Positions 6,473 to 8,350 of a stretch of DNA of 8,350 bases are shown in pieces (within the stretch, counting starts at the first letter, position 1; every line of letters begins with the position of its first letter). Under the pieces are notes generated by a model. That model was not told where the DNA came from and did not search any database. It worked only from the letters and a program-made list of their open reading frames with translations. The stretch comes from JBAUHN01 sp049680295. Lineage in GTDB: Bacteria; Pseudomonadota; Alphaproteobacteria; Rhodobacterales; Rhodobacteraceae. Location: contig JBAUHN010000120.1 of NCBI GenBank assembly GCA_049680295.1, positions 1-8,350 of the forward strand, written 5' to 3'. A program made the position numbers and the translations under genes.

Positions 6473-7801
6473 TTAGGCCAGCGCCCCTTCGGCGGCTTTG
6501 CCCAGACGCAGCAATTGCGCTTCCATATCGGGCGGCGCCATCAACATCAAACCGCAGCTTGGCACGCCTGTTGGTAGGCTTAGGGCACAAACACCCATCA
6601 AATTCCCGATGCGGGTGTTACGCAATGCCAGCAGGTTTTCCGTGACATAATAGTCATGGTCGCGGATCAACCGATCCAGATTTGGTGGCAGGATCGGGGC
6701 CGTTGGCATCAACACCGCATCAAACCCGGCAGTTTCCAGATCATAAGCCATCCGCGCACTTTCCAATACTGCCCAAGCCGCAACATAATCCGGACCTGAA
6801 AACGACGATCCAATTCGAAACCGTTTGAGGATCTCTGAATACATTGCATCCGGATGCGCTTCGATCACGTCGCGCCACAAACCATAGGCTTCGCTGGTAT
6901 AAAGGCAGGTCGCCGCCTCCATCGCGTCCGTGACCTGCGGCACTTCGATGTGCTGAGTTGTGGCACCTGCCGCCCGCAACTTTTCAACGGCACTGTTGAA
7001 CGCCGCACGCGGCGCATCGCGCAGGTCTTTCAATGCCACCGTATCAAGAATGGCAAATCTGCACCCTTTCAGGCTGACCCCCTTGAGATCGCTGGGTTTT
7101 TCGCCCTCAAGCGCCGCCAACAAAAGGGCCGCGTCCTCAACCGAGCGGGTCAACGGGCCTATCGTGTCGAACTTGAGCGCCAAAGGAACCACCCCTTCCA
7201 ATGTCACCCGCCCTGCCGTCGTCTTTAGGCCCACCAGATCATTCCAGGCCGCCGGTATCCGCACCGATCCGCCGGTATCCGATCCAATCGCGGCCGCTGC
7301 CAGACCAAAGGCAACCGACGCTGCAGCCCCCGAAGATGATCCACCCGGCACCGCCCCGTCATCATTGACGCAAGGCGGTGTCGCGGTGCTGGGATTATAG
7401 CCAAGGCCAGAGAACGCCAATTCGCTCATGTGAGTTTTGCCAAGGCACACCAAACCCATAGACGTCGCCTGCGCCAATACTTGTGCATCGCTCTCAGGCA
7501 CCCGACCTTGCAACAGTATCGATCCCGCCTCGGTGGCGACACCTGCACTGTCAAACAGGTCTTTCCAACTGATCGGCACCCCGTCCAGCAATGATAACCG
7601 GTGCCCCGACCGGGCGCGCATTGAAGCTGCGCGCGCCTCGGCCAATGCGCGGTCGCGGGTCACACAAGCATAAATCCTGTCTCGCAACGGGTGGGCGTCG
7701 ATGGCATCCAAATAGGTCTCGGTCAAAGCAACCGGATCAATCTGCCCACCCGCAATGCCGCGCCCCAAATCGGCCGCCGTCATGGTCAACCAGTCCTGCA
7801 T
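6473..7801 (-). CDS. Amidase-signature family hydrolase
   Basis: A 442-residue amidase-signature enzyme of normal family length. The Ser-cisSer-Lys triad is complete: Lys80 in DGVPISWKDLF, Ser155 in the PGGSSSGAAASVA glycine/serine signature (152-164), and nucleophile Ser179 in GSDTGGSVRIPAAW (173-186). The Lys-to-Ser and Ser-to-Ser spacings (75 and 24) match those of GatA and fatty-acid amide hydrolase. The family hydrolyses carbon-nitrogen amide bonds; the substrate cannot be read from sequence. It resembles GatA, but no gatB or gatC is in the window, and the length is short of typical GatA, so a stand-alone amidase is preferred. The ATG at 7801 is preceded by a GGGGGGTGA stretch about 4-10 nt upstream. 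It is the first gene of the minus-strand run leading to ftsK and is divergent from the UbiH-type gene, 86 nt away. Confidence 0.93.
   Translation of the reverse strand: MQDWLTMTAADLGRGIAGGQIDPVALTETYLDAIDAHPLRDRIYACVTRDRALAEARAASMRARSGHRLSLLDGVPISWKDLFDSAGVATEAGSILLQGRVPESDAQVLAQATSMGLVCLGKTHMSELAFSGLGYNPSTATPPCVNDDGAVPGGSSSGAAASVAFGLAAAAIGSDTGGSVRIPAAWNDLVGLKTTAGRVTLEGVVPLALKFDTIGPLTRSVEDAALLLAALEGEKPSDLKGVSLKGCRFAILDTVALKDLRDAPRAAFNSAVEKLRAAGATTQHIEVPQVTDAMEAATCLYTSEAYGLWRDVIEAHPDAMYSEILKRFRIGSSFSGPDYVAAWAVLESARMAYDLETAGFDAVLMPTAPILPPNLDRLIRDHDYYVTENLLALRNTRIGNLMGVCALSLPTGVPSCGLMLMAPPDMEAQLLRLGKAAEGALA
7249..7281. repeat. 13-bp direct repeat inside the amidase active-site region
   Basis: CCGCCGGTATCCG occurs at 7249-7261 and again at 7269-7281, an offset of 20 nt. 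Because 20 is not a multiple of 3, the same bases are read in different frames: one copy encodes the DTGG part of the signature and the other RIPAA. Likely a coincidence of codon choice in a conserved motif. Confidence 0.6.
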
Positions 7802-7830
7802 TTTTCACCCCCCAACATGTGTCCCGACAA

Positions 7831-7859
7831 AAGGTAGCGACCGATAGGCGCATGGACAA
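7831..7859 (-). promoter_or_regulatory. Weak sigma-70-like promoter candidate for the amidase gene
   Basis: On the minus strand TTGTCC (complement of 7854-7859) and TACCTT (complement of 7831-7836) are separated by 17 nt. They match the -35 consensus at 4 of 6 and the -10 at 3 of 6 positions. A start near 7824 would give a leader of about 23 nt that keeps the ribosome binding site. The match is weak and rests mostly on good spacing in a short divergent gap. Confidence 0.22.
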
Positions 7860-7887
7860 TCCCTGTCTCGACGACATATTCAGGCGC

Positions 7888-8350
7888 ATGACTTTTGACG
7901 GCGATATCATCATTGTGGGCGGCGGGTTAAACGGCACAACACTGGCACTGGCCTTGGCCAGCACCGGTGCATCCATAATTTTGATCGACGCGTTGCCGGT
8001 CAAAACACGTAAAGACGCCAGGTTTGACGGTCGGTCCTATGCGCTGGCCCTGACATCAACCCGCCTTTTGGAGGGGATTGGCATATGGGACGCTGTTGCG
8101 GGCAATGCGCAACCTATGCTTGAGATCAAAGTCACCGATGGCCGTTCCGGCAGCGGGCCATCGCCGTTTTTCATGCACTTCGACCACAGCGAAATCGAAG
8201 AAGGCCCGGTGGGCTATATGGTCGAGGATCGTCACCTCAGACACGCATTGCTGAATGCAGTCAAATCGTCCAAATCCATCCAGCAGATCAGCGGCGACGC
8301 GGTGATCGCGCAACATGCAGATACTTCCGGCGTTGCCGTCACTCTGGCGT
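7888..8350 (+). CDS. UbiH/UbiF/Coq6-family FAD monooxygenase, N-terminal part (3' end outside window)
   Basis: The frame stays open from the ATG at 7888 to the window end, 154 codons. Residues 6-29 form the Rossmann FAD-binding beta-alpha-beta unit with VGGGLNGTTLALALA, followed by an acidic strand end (ILID). DGRSYALALTSTRLLEGIGIW matches the conserved arginine-containing region after the first strand in ubiquinone-ring hydroxylases, and GYMVEDRHLRHALLNAV fits the next conserved helix. These flavoenzymes hydroxylate the ring during ubiquinone synthesis; which carbon (UbiH-, UbiF-, UbiI- or UbiL-like) cannot be decided from this part, and the later DG and GD motifs lie outside. An in-frame ATG at 7852 would add 12 residues (MDNPCLDDIFRR). 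The 7888 start is preferred because family members begin only a few residues before the Rossmann strand, though its AGG is only 3 nt away. It is divergent from the amidase gene. Confidence 0.87.
   Translation, partial: MTFDGDIIIVGGGLNGTTLALALASTGASIILIDALPVKTRKDARFDGRSYALALTSTRLLEGIGIWDAVAGNAQPMLEIKVTDGRSGSGPSPFFMHFDHSEIEEGPVGYMVEDRHLRHALLNAVKSSKSIQQISGDAVIAQHADTSGVAVTLA

Noticed and set aside
6366..6590. N-terminal extension of the aminotransferase up to 6590
   Set aside because: The added 75 residues overlap the amidase 3' end, look non-conserved and basic, and the ATG at 6365 has a well-placed GAGG.
7737..8003. Minus-strand frames of 88 and 86 codons (also 8056-8316) opposite the UbiH-type gene
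   Set aside because: They are antisense to a clear FAD-binding protein and show no family signal.
1..8350. Mobile element, defence system, CRISPR array or novel multi-gene system
   Set aside because: All genes are recognisable housekeeping or metabolic families with uniform character; no transposase, integrase, terminal repeats, spaced repeat array or unknown gene cluster is visible.

Overview
The window looks like ordinary chromosomal core sequence from an alphaproteobacterium, most likely a marine Roseobacter-type Rhodobacteraceae. This rests on protein similarity recalled from memory, moderately high GC with G/C-ending codons, and the ftsK-lolA order familiar from alphaproteobacteria. No IS element, prophage, CRISPR array, tRNA, rRNA or foreign-looking island was seen.

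Left part (1-1553): the 3' end of a gamma-glutamyltransferase gene on the plus strand converges on hspQ on the minus strand. A 262-bp A/T-rich spacer (704-965) separates hspQ from a divergent plus-strand gene for a small SLT-type lytic transglycosylase lipoprotein. The spacer holds several short dyads and a weak promoter candidate, and is the part of the window least explained by genes.

Main block (1598-7801, all minus strand, read right to left): amidase-signature hydrolase, then a PLP-dependent class I/II aminotransferase resembling DapC-type enzymes, then ftsK, then lolA. Aminotransferase and ftsK are only 15 nt apart, with the ftsK ribosome binding site in the gap, so they are almost certainly co-transcribed. 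The other gaps are 107 and 145 nt. The block therefore combines chromosome segregation at the septum (FtsK), lipoprotein export to the outer membrane (LolA) and perhaps diaminopimelate/lysine supply for the wall (aminotransferase, tentative). The separate transglycosylase lipoprotein converges on lolA and is a natural LolA client, but that link is inference.

Right edge (7888-8350): the N-terminal 154 codons of a UbiH/UbiF/Coq6-type FAD monooxygenase, divergent from the amidase and cut by the window end.

I found no previously undescribed multi-gene system. The observations worth a second look are small: divergence of the usual GLMQ motif in the transglycosylase, the dyads in the 704-965 spacer, an exact sigma-32-like heptamer upstream of hspQ at awkward spacing, two competing starts for the monooxygenase, and the aminotransferase-ftsK coupling.
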